8,876 bases of DNA from NCBI GenBank assembly GCA_022573065.1, contig JACZUQ010000024.1, forward strand, positions 1-8,876, given 5' to 3'. This document shows, piece after piece, positions 1-5,371 of this stretch. Position 1 is the first letter of the stretch; each line of letters opens with the position of its first letter. A program made the translations under genes and the position numbers. The stretch is from Nitrososphaerota archaeon. GTDB taxonomy: Archaea > Thermoproteota > Nitrososphaeria > Nitrososphaerales > Nitrosopumilaceae. The notes below the pieces were generated by a model. It was not told the origin of the DNA. It saw only the letters and a list, made by a program, of their open reading frames with translations, and made no database searches.

Positions 1-119
1 CCTGAATGTTTTATAAAATTAGAATATGCATAATCTAGATCCTTGAATGTAAATTTCTCTAGAACCTGAATAGGAGATTTTCGAAACGTTATTCTTGCAT
101 TAATAATATTTTGATTCAT
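1..119 (-). CDS. hemA: Glutamyl-tRNA reductase, N-terminal fragment (runs off left edge)
   Basis: This partial gene begins with ATG at 119 and reads leftwards out of the window, so only about 39 residues are visible. They start MNQNIINARITFRKSP and continue through VLEKFTF. This matches the first strand and helix of glutamyl-tRNA reductase, where bacterial and archaeal enzymes show a 'hxxAPhxhREKhxF'-like segment. The catalytic Cys lies further on, outside the window. The enzyme reduces glutamyl-tRNA(Glu) to glutamate-1-semialdehyde, the committed step of C5-pathway tetrapyrrole synthesis. Its ATG overlaps the TGA of the upstream sirC-like gene (ATGA, 116-119), so the two are probably translationally coupled; a GTGG motif lies just upstream. 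The location beside a precorrin-2 dehydrogenase supports the call. The fragment is short, so identification rests on N-terminal similarity plus context. Confidence 0.8.
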   Translation of the reverse strand, partial: MNQNIINARITFRKSPIQVLEKFTFKDLDYAYSNFIKHS

Positions 120-769
120 TTCCACTTTCTCAATATCAACATTGCCCGCTGTTGTGCTTTTTTGAGATTGTTATCTTTTAATAACTGTTTTATCGTTTTA
201 TCGTTTAATACAGAATATAGAAATTTTTTTCGTTCTATTTGGGTTGGAATAGTTTTTTTTGCTTTATCTCTAGCGATCTGCTGTAATTTTATTTGGTAAA
301 TGTCTTCTTTTTTAATAATTTTTTTGAATATCTTTTCAGTTTGTAATCTTAGCTTTCTAGCCATGGCAGGACTCTTACCACCAGTCGAGATTGCTATTTG
401 AACAGTATCTTCTATGTTAATTACAGAAGGGTGAGCAAAATCACTAACTTCAGGATCATCTGATGCGTAAACATAACATTTCATTTTTTTTGCTTTTTGA
501 ATTATTTTCCTGTTTAGCTGTCTATCATTTGTTGTAGCCATGACAAGAAATGGTTTGTATTTTGAAAGAAAATCAGCATCTTTTAATTTAGTTTTTTCAA
601 AATCAATTTTTTTTTGTTTGATGCAATTTGACAATTGTGTGTTTACTTTGTCACTAATTAGAAGAATTTTGCAATCTTGGGTAAGTAACGAATTAACTTT
701 TTTATAGCCTTCATCTCCCCCACCAACTACTATTACTAAATTTCCTTTAAGATTTAGATCGACTATCAA
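116..769 (-). CDS. Precorrin-2 dehydrogenase / siroheme synthase N-domain protein (SirC/Met8/CysG-N type)
   Basis: The 217-residue protein should oxidise precorrin-2 to sirohydrochlorin with NAD+, in the cytosol; some relatives also insert iron. A Rossmann start with VVGGGDEGYKKV (residues 14-25) gives the dinucleotide-binding glycines. ASDDPEVSDF (102-111) corresponds to the VDDPE segment, and Asp104 matches the catalytic Asp of CysG. IAISTGGKSPAMAR (125-138) is the hallmark motif of the family. The C-terminal 70 residues are helical and Lys-rich. The start is TTG at 769. I chose it because AAAGGTG (778-784) sits 8 nt upstream, the same spacing as other SD motifs in the window. The gene overlaps hemA by four bases and is divergent from the siroheme decarboxylase gene, which uses the next intermediate but one. 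Whether it also has ferrochelatase activity cannot be seen. Confidence 0.88.
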   Translation of the reverse strand: MIVDLNLKGNLVIVVGGGDEGYKKVNSLLTQDCKILLISDKVNTQLSNCIKQKKIDFEKTKLKDADFLSKYKPFLVMATTNDRQLNRKIIQKAKKMKCYVYASDDPEVSDFAHPSVINIEDTVQIAISTGGKSPAMARKLRLQTEKIFKKIIKKEDIYQIKLQQIARDKAKKTIPTQIERKKFLYSVLNDKTIKQLLKDNNLKKAQQRAMLILRKWK

Positions 770-777
770 TAATCTAG

Positions 778-784
778 CACCTTT
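778..784 (-). promoter_or_regulatory. Ribosome binding site deciding the TTG start of the sirC-like gene
   Basis: AAAGGTG on the minus strand ends 8 nt before TTG at 769. GGTG is complementary to the archaeal 16S rRNA 3' end. No upstream ATG in this frame is available as an alternative, so this motif supports the TTG start. Confidence 0.6.
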
Positions 785-840
785 GAAATTCTATATTACC
801 TGTCTCTATTTATTTTATGAATTTTTGATAGGAATTTCAA
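783..840. repeat. 9-bp perfect inverted repeat in the sirC/ahbAB divergent promoter region
   Basis: TTGAAATTC at 783-791 and its exact reverse complement GAATTTCAA at 832-840 flank the minus-strand TATA candidates. The right arm ends 20 bp before the plus-strand TATA box. A further ATTTCA at 845-850 repeats ATTTCA of the right arm (834-839) with an 11-bp period, one helical turn. The layout suits a shared operator, but in AT-rich DNA a 9-bp match could be chance. Confidence 0.35.
811..818 (-). promoter_or_regulatory. Candidate TATA box for sirC-hemA
   Basis: ATAAAATA on the minus strand, centred near 814.5, would place the transcription start near 788. That leaves a short leader that retains the GGTG ribosome site. 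A second TATA-like octamer, TAATATAG at 792-799, is centred 26 nt from the TTG start, but a transcript starting there would be leaderless and would waste the SD. I prefer the upstream box; the choice is an inference. Confidence 0.4.
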
Positions 841-859
841 GTTGATTTCAGATTGTCTA

Positions 860-866
860 TTTATAG
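860..866 (+). promoter_or_regulatory. Candidate TATA box for the siroheme decarboxylase gene
   Basis: TTTATAG, centred at 863, would start transcription near 888-890. That is 4 nt before a TTG (894), 16 nt before an ATG (906) and 40 nt before the family-consistent ATG (930). No Shine-Dalgarno motif precedes any of them. Confidence 0.4.
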
Positions 867-929
867 ATTCAAAATGTCTAGTTACATTTTTAATTGAAAA
901 AGAAAATGCTAGTAATATTGGCTACTGCT

Positions 930-1943
930 ATGGATAATTTAGATAAAGAAATTCTAAATGAGATTCAATGGACTTTTCCTTTAGTTGCTCAACCATATCA
1001 TGATATTGCCAAAAAATTCAGCATTACTCCTGAGGCAATTAAAGAGAGATTAATCCAATTAAAAAAAATTGGAGTCCTAAGACAACTCAGCGCAATTTTT
1101 GATACACGAAAACTAGGATACAAAAGTTCATTGATTGCTATGGAAATTGAAGCAGATAAACTTGATTTTGTTGCTCAACAAATTAATCGACATCCTGGTG
1201 TAAGTCATAATTATGAAAGAAACCACCAGTTTAACTTGTGGTTTACCTTAGCAGTACCACCTGGTTCTTATCTAAAAACTGAGGTTGATAAAATTAAAAA
1301 ACTTGAAGGAATAAAAAAAGTGAGATTACTTCCAACAATTAAATTATTCAAAATTGGTGTTAAACTTGACATAGTAGAAGAAAAAAAACATGAAATTAAA
1401 CCATCAGAAGAAAAGAAAAAGATACGCGATGTAAAATTTGTCGCTACTGAAGATGACAAAAAATTCATCAGAGAACTTCAAAAAGATTTAGACATTGTAG
1501 ATAGACCATTTCTAAATGCTGCAAAAAAGCTTGGAATGACCGAAGAGCAGGTATTTGAAAAGCTAAAACAATATGAAGAAATTGGTGTAATGAGAAGATT
1601 TGCAGCTATTCTTCGTCACAGAGATGTTGGTTTTGTTGCAAATGGAATGATAGTGTGGAAGGTTCCAGAAGAGCGTATAACTGAGGTTGGTGAAAAACTT
1701 GGTGCATTTCCACAAGTAAGTCATTGTTATCAAAGACCGGTGTATGCAGATTGGCCTTATAATGTATTTTCAATGATTCACTGTAAATCCCAAGATGAAG
1801 CACAAGAAATGGCAAAAACCATTCAAAATCAGATCAATGTAGATGAATACAGAATTTTATTTAGTGCACGTGAATTCAAAAAGACTCGCGTAGAATATTT
1901 TGTAGAACAGAAATTTTCTTTAGAAGAAAAAATTTCTGCATAA
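930..1943 (+). CDS. Siroheme decarboxylase, AhbA-AhbB fusion (Lrp/AsnC-like fold)
   Basis: The 337-residue protein should remove two acetate carboxyls from siroheme to give 12,18-didecarboxysiroheme, the first step of the alternative heme pathway. AhbA and AhbB are usually separate proteins of about 150-170 residues that pair; here two copies of the fold are joined. Counting from ATG 930, the first unit (1-148) has a winged helix followed by GVSHNYERNHQFNLWFTL (90-107). A Lys/Glu-rich linker (149-175) leads to the second unit (176-337), with GVMRRFAAILRH (219-230), SHCYQRPVYADWPYNVFSMIH (starting at 264) and FSAREFKKT (311-319), the AhbB signature. I chose ATG 930 because the protein then begins MDNLDKEIL, like family members. 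In-frame ATG 906 and TTG 894 would add 8 or 12 mostly hydrophobic residues. The promoter geometry fits the earlier starts slightly better, so this is unsettled. Many databases call such proteins Lrp/AsnC regulators; the HNYER and DWPYN motifs argue for the enzyme. Confidence 0.87.
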   Translation: MDNLDKEILNEIQWTFPLVAQPYHDIAKKFSITPEAIKERLIQLKKIGVLRQLSAIFDTRKLGYKSSLIAMEIEADKLDFVAQQINRHPGVSHNYERNHQFNLWFTLAVPPGSYLKTEVDKIKKLEGIKKVRLLPTIKLFKIGVKLDIVEEKKHEIKPSEEKKKIRDVKFVATEDDKKFIRELQKDLDIVDRPFLNAAKKLGMTEEQVFEKLKQYEEIGVMRRFAAILRHRDVGFVANGMIVWKVPEERITEVGEKLGAFPQVSHCYQRPVYADWPYNVFSMIHCKSQDEAQEMAKTIQNQINVDEYRILFSAREFKKTRVEYFVEQKFSLEEKISA

Positions 1944-1949
1944 TAGAAA

Positions 1950-2948
1950 CTAAACAGTTTGTGGAGTAGCCTTTAGCTCATATGATGGCCATGTATTATA
2001 CACATCGTCAATCTCTTTCATATCTGACTCTGGAATGTAATTTCCATCTGACATAGAAGCAAACATTTCAATTTCATCTACACTAATCACTGTGGGAAAT
2101 ACAGAAGAAATTCCTTTTTTGGATAAAATGAATTTGATGGCAAGTTGTGTAATGTTAAGACCGTTACGTTCTGCTATGGGCCTTAACTGCTCGACCTTTT
2201 TTAGTGACGCACGAATCCATTCCCCTTTTCGAACAGAACGATGATCCTTTTCATCAATTTTCGTGTTTTCATCAACCTTTCCAGTAAGAATACCAGATGC
2301 GTCTGGAACTCGTACCAAAATTCCAACATCTTTTTTCACAGCATTTTCTAAGAGCTCATTTCCAGGGGTTTGCTCTAAAATATTGTAAACTGTCTGAACT
2401 GCTGAAATGTTTTTTCTATCCATGGCCTCTAACCCTTCATGCGTCCAACCAATTGCGGGTCCTAAAGCAGCTTGATACGTCTTAATTTTTCCTTCTGTAA
2501 TTTTTTTATCTAATGTTTGAAAAATAGAATCATCTCGAATATGCTTTAGTTTAGGATTATGTAATCCATAAACATCAACGTAATTAGTCTGCAGACGCTC
2601 CAAACTCTTATTCAAAGCATGATCTGTAAACTCTGAATCAAATCTTTGCGTAAGTTCTTTATGTCCTATTTGTTCAACTCCTTCAAAATCATAACCATAT
2701 TTTGTTGAAATAACAACCTCGTTTCTCATATCCTTGAAGACTTCCCCAATCAATCTTTCACTCTTTCCCTTACCATACATGTCAGCAGTTTCAAAGAAAT
2801 TTATTCCCAAATCATATGCCTTTTTTAGCATACGCTTTGCTTCATCTTCTTGAATTTCTTTTCCCCACCAATTTAGTGCAATGGTCCATGCACCAAAACC
2901 AATCTCAGAAACCTTGATTCCGCTTTTTCCTAACGGTTTGTATTTCAA
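1950..2948 (-). CDS. Aldo/keto reductase family oxidoreductase
   Basis: The 332-residue protein has the (beta/alpha)8 NADPH-dependent AKR signature: MKYKPLGKSGIKVSEIGFG at the N-terminus, FFETADMYGKGKSE (51-64), STKYGYDF (81-88) and VDVYGLHNPK (124-133). Three tetrad residues are clear: Tyr58, Lys83 and His130. The fourth, normally Asp in 'DTAxxYG', aligns to Glu53. The substrate cannot be predicted. The start is TTG at 2948: AAGGAG lies 8 nt upstream, and the start overlaps the upstream DUF1802 stop as TTGA. It is the third gene of an operon with a chlorite-dismutase-fold protein and DUF1802, so a link to heme metabolism is possible but is inference from position. Its 3' end converges on the ahbAB gene with only 6 bases between the stop codons. 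Confidence 0.88.
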   Translation of the reverse strand: MKYKPLGKSGIKVSEIGFGAWTIALNWWGKEIQEDEAKRMLKKAYDLGINFFETADMYGKGKSERLIGEVFKDMRNEVVISTKYGYDFEGVEQIGHKELTQRFDSEFTDHALNKSLERLQTNYVDVYGLHNPKLKHIRDDSIFQTLDKKITEGKIKTYQAALGPAIGWTHEGLEAMDRKNISAVQTVYNILEQTPGNELLENAVKKDVGILVRVPDASGILTGKVDENTKIDEKDHRSVRKGEWIRASLKKVEQLRPIAERNGLNITQLAIKFILSKKGISSVFPTVISVDEIEMFASMSDGNYIPESDMKEIDDVYNTWPSYELKATPQTV

Positions 2949-3490
2949 TTTACAATCTCCTTGAATTTTTGCAATCTTGAATTAAGTTCTTCCTCACTCA
3001 AAACTGGTTTTCCTGTTTGAATATCTTCATTTATGTTTATCCAAGATTTACAACCATGATATTCAGATTTTATTGGGATCTCAATCTCTGGTATTTTATA
3101 CACCTTGAGAAAAACTGTCTTAATTGGTTTTTCAGACATCCAATTAACCCGTTCATCAATGTAAGAGTCACTCCAAATATGAAATAGCGATAACGCGTTG
3201 ATTTTTTCTTTTGATATGATATCTACTTCATCAACTACTTCTGCATATGATGTTATTTTGTTATGCTCATTTTGAGGACGGTTTTGTTTTACAATATCTA
3301 AATAATTATGAAATTGTGGTTTTAGATTCTTTTCTTCCTGATGTTCAAATGTTGGAAACAAGAGAAATTTTTTTGCTTCAATTTTAAATCCAGATTCGGT
3401 TTCAAGAATTCCACCTTTTCTTAAAATTACTGTTTGCTCCCCATTTTCAAGAGCAGTTACAATAGTTGCCCATTCTTTTAGTGCGTACAT
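2945..3490 (-). CDS. DUF1802 family protein
   Basis: The 181-residue protein has unknown function. It begins MYALKEWATIV and shows the DUF1802 pattern: ILRKGGILE (22-30), FLLFPTFEHQ (42-51), FHIWSDSY (103-110), and a C-terminal SEYHGCKSW (142-150). The conserved His and Cys residues (His50, His104, His145, Cys147) are suggestive, but no catalytic role is established to my knowledge. The reading frame is open to 3535, 15 codons further. I chose ATG 3490 because family members start with MYALKEW and because it overlaps the stop of the upstream gene as TAATG, a coupled arrangement. Its TGA overlaps the TTG of the aldo/keto reductase gene. It therefore sits between a heme-type enzyme and an oxidoreductase in one transcript. 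Confidence 0.8.
   Translation of the reverse strand: MYALKEWATIVTALENGEQTVILRKGGILETESGFKIEAKKFLLFPTFEHQEEKNLKPQFHNYLDIVKQNRPQNEHNKITSYAEVVDEVDIISKEKINALSLFHIWSDSYIDERVNWMSEKPIKTVFLKVYKIPEIEIPIKSEYHGCKSWININEDIQTGKPVLSEEELNSRLQKFKEIVN
2957..2962 (-). promoter_or_regulatory. Ribosome binding site deciding the TTG start of the aldo/keto reductase
   Basis: AAGGAG on the minus strand lies 8 nt before TTG 2948, inside the 3' end of the DUF1802 gene. It supports the TTG start, which otherwise looks weak. Confidence 0.7.
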
Positions 3491-4173
3491 TAACCAAGAC
3501 TCAATATTAAAGGAATAATATCCTTTTTCACACATACAATCATTGGTATATCTAATGCAATATACTTGGAAACTTGCGTTCCTCTCAAATCCATAATGAG
3601 ATTTTGAAATGCATGAAGGTCATCGGTTTCAAAGGCTAACATGAAATCTTCATCGTGTATTCCAAAAGAGTACGTAGTATTCAAAATAACCTGTGGATAG
3701 CTTTTACCGACTTCAATATGCTCTTCCATCAGCTTTTGTCTTTGTTGAACAGGCAAAAGATACCATTCTCTTGTTTTGGTAAACGGATACACTATTACAT
3801 ATTGTCGAGACTCTTCTCCTGCAACAAAAGACGGAATCTTTCCAGTTTTTGCGTAAATAGAGGGTCTAGTTGCTGATAGGTAAACATGAGATGGAATAAG
3901 GTATTTTCCTATTATTGTTAGGTAAATTTTTGAAATAACTTCTTGAATTTCTTCAACTGTTTCTGCTGCAAACCAGAACATAAAGTCAGCATCATCACGT
4001 AAACCCAAGGTTGAATATGATCTAAATCGTATACCAGAATTTGCAATAACATGTTCTAGCTCTTTTGCAGATTCTTCTTTGGCCAAATCTGCCATCCATC
4101 TCCATTTTGGATCAATTTTGAAGAATGAAAAATTGAAAAAGAACTTTCTCTCTGCCTCTGAGCTTGATTCCAT
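3490..4173 (-). CDS. Chlorite dismutase-fold protein, probable coproheme decarboxylase (ChdC/HemQ-like)
   Basis: The 227-residue protein belongs to the Cld/DyP-type alpha-beta barrel superfamily. The key stretch is YPFTKTREWYLLP (129-141), then EEHIEVGKSYP (150-160) and TTYSFGIHDEDFMLAFE (166-182). His152 is the expected proximal heme ligand. Tyr129, Lys133 and Trp137 match the Tyr145, Lys149 and Trp157 positions of Staphylococcus ChdC if its four extra residues in the loop are allowed for. The distal Arg of true chlorite dismutases is absent; Leu164 or Asn165 sits there. I infer oxidative decarboxylation of Fe-coproporphyrin III to heme b, which fits the nearby siroheme-decarboxylase and sirC genes. 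The ATG at 4173 is preceded by AGAGGAAAG. Its TAA overlaps the next gene's ATG by one base. Other roles for archaeal Cld-like proteins, such as heme binding or stress response, cannot be excluded. Confidence 0.82.
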   Translation of the reverse strand: MESSSEAERKFFFNFSFFKIDPKWRWMADLAKEESAKELEHVIANSGIRFRSYSTLGLRDDADFMFWFAAETVEEIQEVISKIYLTIIGKYLIPSHVYLSATRPSIYAKTGKIPSFVAGEESRQYVIVYPFTKTREWYLLPVQQRQKLMEEHIEVGKSYPQVILNTTYSFGIHDEDFMLAFETDDLHAFQNLIMDLRGTQVSKYIALDIPMIVCVKKDIIPLILSLG

Positions 4174-4196
4174 GTCTTTCCTCTCTAACTCATATG

Positions 4197-4206
4197 AATA
4201 AAAAAG
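4197..4206 (-). promoter_or_regulatory. Candidate TATA box for the Cld-DUF1802-AKR operon
   Basis: CTTTTTTATT on the minus strand is centred about 28 nt before ATG 4173, in the 45-base gap after the DUF167 gene. The T-run could equally help end the upstream transcript, so the promoter call is weak. Confidence 0.3.
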
Positions 4207-4218
4207 TACTCCTAATTT

Positions 4219-4434
4219 TCAGTTCAAAACTTCTACTATCTTTTTTTCTGTTTTATGCCCTGTTCTTATAGTTACACAAGAAGAAGAAATCCCGAAATAT
4301 TTGGATATTTTTTTGATAATCTCTTTATTTGCTTGACCCCTAATCGGTTTTGATTTGATTCCTATAGTAATCTGATTCCCATCAACTTTTAGAAAATCTT
4401 TTTGAAATTCTACAAATACCTCGTACAAAACCAT
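4219..4434 (-). CDS. DUF167 (YggU-like) small protein
   Basis: The 71-residue protein is the length of the DUF167/UPF0235 family. It shows the family core: IKSKPIRGQANKEIIKKISKYFG (starts at residue 26), with the Pro-x-x-Gly-x-Ala-Asn element at 30-36, and then TIRTGHKTEKKIVEV (55-69). The fold is small alpha/beta; the biochemical function is not established. No membrane segment or signal peptide is present. ATG 4434 is preceded at 26 nt by an AT-rich TATA-like box and lacks a ribosome site, so it is probably translated from a leaderless message. It lies 37 bases downstream of sufC in the same direction, and 45 bases before the Cld-like operon. Confidence 0.85.
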   Translation of the reverse strand: MVLYEVFVEFQKDFLKVDGNQITIGIKSKPIRGQANKEIIKKISKYFGISSSCVTIRTGHKTEKKIVEVLN

Positions 4435-4455
4435 CTTAATTTAAAATAATATTAC

Positions 4456-4464
4456 TTATTTTTA
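4456..4464 (-). promoter_or_regulatory. Candidate TATA box for the DUF167 gene
   Basis: TAAAAATAA on the minus strand is centred at 4460, 26 nt before ATG 4434, the spacing expected for a leaderless start. It matches the geometry at sufC and S8e. Confidence 0.45.
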
Positions 4465-4471
4465 GAAATTT

Positions 4472-5248
4472 TTATGCTGCAGGTTGTTTTTCTAGGAGCC
4501 ATTCGTATCCTTTCTCCTCTAACTCTGCAGCTAATGTTGCATCACCGCTTTTGATTATCTTTCCATCAGCAAATACATGTACAAAGTCTAGCTTATCAAG
4601 GAAGTTGAGTATCCTAGCATAATGAGTGATAATAATTGTAGTAGAATCTTTTCCAGAAGCTTGACTGATTGATTTTGCAACAGCTTGCACTGCATCAATG
4701 TCTAATCCTGAATCAGGTTCATCTAAAATTGAAATTTTTGGTTTTAGTACTGTCATTTGTAATACTTCTGATCGTTTCTTTTCTCCTCCTGAAAATCCCT
4801 CATTAAGATATCTTGACAAAAATTCATCTCCTAATCCAACAGCTTTGATATTTTTTTTCAAATAATTTTGAAACTCTCTTACTGTAATGAAAACTTCACG
4901 GTCATCACCTTGCAGTGCTTTACTTAATGCGTTATAAGATGTTCTAAGAAAATGTGAAAAACCAACACCAGAGACCTCAGTTGGATATTGAAATCCTAAG
5001 AAAAGACCTTTTTTTGCTCGTTCATGAGCTTTAAGTTTTAAAATACTTTCTCCATCTAGCAAAATGTCACCTTGTGTAACTTCGAATTTGGGATGTCCTA
5101 GCATAGTACTAGCAAGTGTACTTTTTCCAGAACCGTTTGGTCCCATTATTGCATGTACCTCACCTGGGCCTGTTTTTAGATTTACCCCTTTGAGAATCTC
5201 CTTTCCTTCTATTTTTACATGAAGGTCTTTAATCTCTAAAACTACCAT
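4472..5248 (-). CDS. sufC: SufC, ATPase of the SUF iron-sulfur cluster assembly complex
   Basis: The 258-residue ABC ATPase drives conformational change of the SufBCD scaffold during Fe-S cluster assembly in the cytosol. The Walker A motif is GPNGSGKST (36-44), the Q-loop Gln is in LGFQYPTEVSGV (84-95), the signature is FSGGEKKR (152-159), Walker B is ISILDEPDSGLD (172-183) with Glu177 as catalytic base, and the switch His is in ITHY (207-210). EVSGV and the 'NEGFSGGEKKR' context separate SufC from transport ATPases. No membrane component is nearby. SufB and SufD are also absent here, unlike typical suf operons; downstream is only DUF167. A clear TATA box 26 nt upstream and no Shine-Dalgarno motif indicate a leaderless transcript starting at ATG 5248. 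Iron-sulfur supply would serve radical-SAM heme enzymes such as AhbC, but that link is inference. Confidence 0.95.
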   Translation of the reverse strand: MVVLEIKDLHVKIEGKEILKGVNLKTGPGEVHAIMGPNGSGKSTLASTMLGHPKFEVTQGDILLDGESILKLKAHERAKKGLFLGFQYPTEVSGVGFSHFLRTSYNALSKALQGDDREVFITVREFQNYLKKNIKAVGLGDEFLSRYLNEGFSGGEKKRSEVLQMTVLKPKISILDEPDSGLDIDAVQAVAKSISQASGKDSTTIIITHYARILNFLDKLDFVHVFADGKIIKSGDATLAAELEEKGYEWLLEKQPAA

Positions 5249-5269
5249 TGAACAATATTCACTTTTTCA

Positions 5270-5278
5270 CTATATAAC
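5270..5278 (-). promoter_or_regulatory. TATA box of sufC
   Basis: GTTATATAG on the minus strand is centred at 5274, 26 nt before ATG 5248. It is one of the strongest TATA matches in the window, and its position predicts transcription starting on the start codon itself. Confidence 0.65.
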
Positions 5279-5309
5279 ACAGACGAATTTTAGCTTCTCC
5301 TAAGCGATT

Positions 5310-5355
5310 ATTCTAAATTTATAGAATTACTAGTTTAGATTTAAAAATAAAGAAA
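5310..5355 (-). terminator. Candidate 3' end of the TFB transcript
   Basis: After the TFB stop, the minus strand carries a T-rich run, TTTCTTTATTTTTAAAT (5339-5355). It is followed by ATTCTA/TAGAAT arms (5310-5315 and 5322-5327) that can form a 6-bp AT-only hairpin. Archaeal termination depends mainly on U-tracts, so the T-run is the likely signal and the hairpin may be incidental. The rest of the 123-base gap holds only the sufC promoter. Confidence 0.4.
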
Positions 5356-5371
5356 GGGGGTGGATTTTGAT

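Noticed and set aside
1606..1815. Minus-strand open frame inside the siroheme decarboxylase gene
   Set aside because: It is a frame shadow of a clearly conserved gene, and the translated product resembles no family.
930..1943. Calling the ahbAB fusion an Lrp/AsnC transcription regulator
   Set aside because: The winged helix is shared, but the HNYER and DWPYN motifs and the tandem organisation are those of siroheme decarboxylases.
1947..1960. AAACT/AGTTT hairpin between ahbAB and the aldo/keto reductase as a bidirectional terminator
   Set aside because: The stem is only 5 bp of AT-rich sequence and is not followed by a T-run on either strand.
3491..3535. 15-codon N-terminal extension of the DUF1802 gene
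   Set aside because: It lies wholly inside the Cld-like gene, and family members begin at MYALKEW. The coupled ATG at 3490 explains the start better.
3490..4173. Calling the Cld-fold protein a true chlorite dismutase
   Set aside because: The distal Arg is absent and the ChdC Tyr is present. The heme-synthesis context favours coproheme decarboxylase.
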